From JAFLTL01 sp964389525 (GTDB lineage Bacteria > Bacteroidota > Bacteroidia > Bacteroidales > Muribaculaceae): a stretch of DNA of 64,000 bases. The position numbers and the translations under genes are program-made. Location: the NCBI GenBank assembly GCA_964389525.1, contig CAYMEX010000011.1, forward strand, positions 1-64,000, in the 5' to 3' direction. Positions 63,257 through 64,000 of this stretch are shown here, in pieces (position 1 is the stretch's first letter; the number at the start of each line of letters is the position of its first letter). The notes under the pieces were generated by a model, which was not told the origin of the DNA, made no database searches, and worked only from the letters and a program-made list of their open reading frames with translations.

Positions 63257-64000
63257 ATGGATATAATCAAGGAACTCGGCGACAGCCGCCTTTACAATCT
63301 TCATTCACATACTCAATTCTGCGACGGCAAGGCCGAGATGAGGGACTTTGCGGAAGCGGCTTTCGAGGCCGGTTTCACCCACTACGGCTACTCACCCCAC
63401 TCGCCTATCTGCCTTGAAAGCAGCTGCAACATGGCAGAGAGCGATGTGCCGGTCTATCTCGCCGAGGTCGAGAGTATAAAACGCAGCAAGTGGGGCGAGA
63501 AGGTGAAGTTCTACGCCTCGATGGAGATCGATTATCTCGGCAAGCAGTGGGGCCCCGCAATACCTTATTTTCAGGATATGGCGCTCGACTACCGCATAGG
63601 TTCGGTACACTTCACGCCCAACCGTCATGGCGAGTTTATCGACATCGACGGCCCGGCAAGCGATTTCATCAAGAAGATGCACGACCACTTCAACGACGAT
63701 ATACGCTATGTGGTGGAAAAGTATTTTGAACAGGAGCATGAGATGATCGACGCGGGCGGCTTCGACATCATCGGTCATTTCGACAAGATCGGACACAATG
63801 GCTCACACTTTGCCGAAGGTCTTGACCATGAGGACTGGTATATGGATCTCGTTGACGGAGTGATATCGCATATCGCCTCGGCTGGAATAATCGCGGAAAT
63901 AAACACGAAAGCGAAAAAAATACATAACCGCTTTTTCCCGGACGAACGACACTGGCAAAAGCTTGTGGATGCAGGAATCCCCGTCGTGGTTAACAGTGAC
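63257..64000 (+). CDS. PHP-domain histidinol-phosphatase, 3' end cut off
   Basis: 248 codons seen, open to the window edge. N-terminus NLHSHTQFCDGKAEMRDFA is the PHP metal-binding HxH, followed by SMEIDYLGK, IGSVHFTPN and DIIGHFDKIG, all metal-site segments of the HisK (HisJ) group, and VVVNSD at the edge. It dephosphorylates L-histidinol phosphate; other phosphate esters are possible. It starts 17 nt after the inverted repeat. Confidence 0.88.
   Translation, partial: MDIIKELGDSRLYNLHSHTQFCDGKAEMRDFAEAAFEAGFTHYGYSPHSPICLESSCNMAESDVPVYLAEVESIKRSKWGEKVKFYASMEIDYLGKQWGPAIPYFQDMALDYRIGSVHFTPNRHGEFIDIDGPASDFIKKMHDHFNDDIRYVVEKYFEQEHEMIDAGGFDIIGHFDKIGHNGSHFAEGLDHEDWYMDLVDGVISHIASAGIIAEINTKAKKIHNRFFPDERHWQKLVDAGIPVVVNSD

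Overview
The window is a piece of a Bacteroidales chromosome, most likely from the family Muribaculaceae (S24-7 group) or a close relative. The evidence is a SusC/SusD pair, lipoboxes ending in Cys followed by Ser/Asn/Gly, promoters of the Bacteroidetes type (TTTG, about 19 bases, TAnnTTTG), the gene orders ileS-dksA-lspA-DUF4296 and coaX-OMP-lptC-corC, a cysteine-free DksA, and a second EF-G. Base composition is moderately GC-rich except for one AT-rich island. The family assignment is inference; the order-level one is firm.

Layout. 1-200: two tandem tRNA-Gly(GCC) genes (one cut by the window edge) behind a near-perfect promoter. 276-2325: pheA and an aminotransferase. 2588-7703: a TonB-C protein, an aspartate-type aminotransferase, and an operon of 5'-nucleotidase, TrmH-type methyltransferase and epimerase. 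7987-9697: mscL, aroK, nitroreductase. 10013-13135: GH127 arabinofuranosidase lipoprotein, ung, C_GCAxxG_C_C protein. 13217-16214: outer-membrane barrel, hisS, an AraC regulator. 16417-18576: EF-G2, divergent from lon. 18831-30337: lon, hydrolase, membrane-anchored Mur ligase, ddl, ileS, dksA-like, lspA and DUF4296 on one strand. 30510-36149: a SusC/SusD/phosphatase locus. 36409-39481: a beta-helix protein, fabF, acpP. 39612-46320: a probable six-gene operon coaX-OMP-lptC-corC-speA-truA. 46453-54360: CoA-transferase, miaB-ruvA-GDPD-araM, histidine kinase, HAD phosphatase. 54453-58756: tRNA-Gly(CCC) and a decayed integrated element. 58840-64000: acyltransferase, TPR/PD40 protein, cstA, and the start of a histidinol-phosphatase gene that runs off the window.

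The most unusual material is in three places. (1) A 3.4 kb AT-rich element sits between a 74-bp direct repeat of the tRNA-Gly 3' end. It keeps helically phased integrase-arm-like repeats and the first ~27 codons of a tyrosine recombinase, then carries a frameshifted HsdR-N type nuclease gene, a TPR-like gene, a lipoprotein gene and a broken DNA-binding gene. Just outside it, a BRO-N fragment is fused in frame to a lipocalin-like lipoprotein. (2) A 69-bp sequence is perfectly duplicated at 9798 and 37611. It looks like a small RNA on the minus strand with its own terminator, and copy 1 also has a promoter. (3) A dispersed intergenic repeat with the core GGGCGTAC...CACGCCCCTAC lies just 3' of three plus-strand genes, once as an inverted pair, and supplies the last codons of cstA.

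The rest is mostly housekeeping: aromatic amino acid synthesis, translation and tRNA modification, cell envelope assembly (lspA, lptC, ddl, Mur ligase, fatty acid synthesis) and nutrient uptake.
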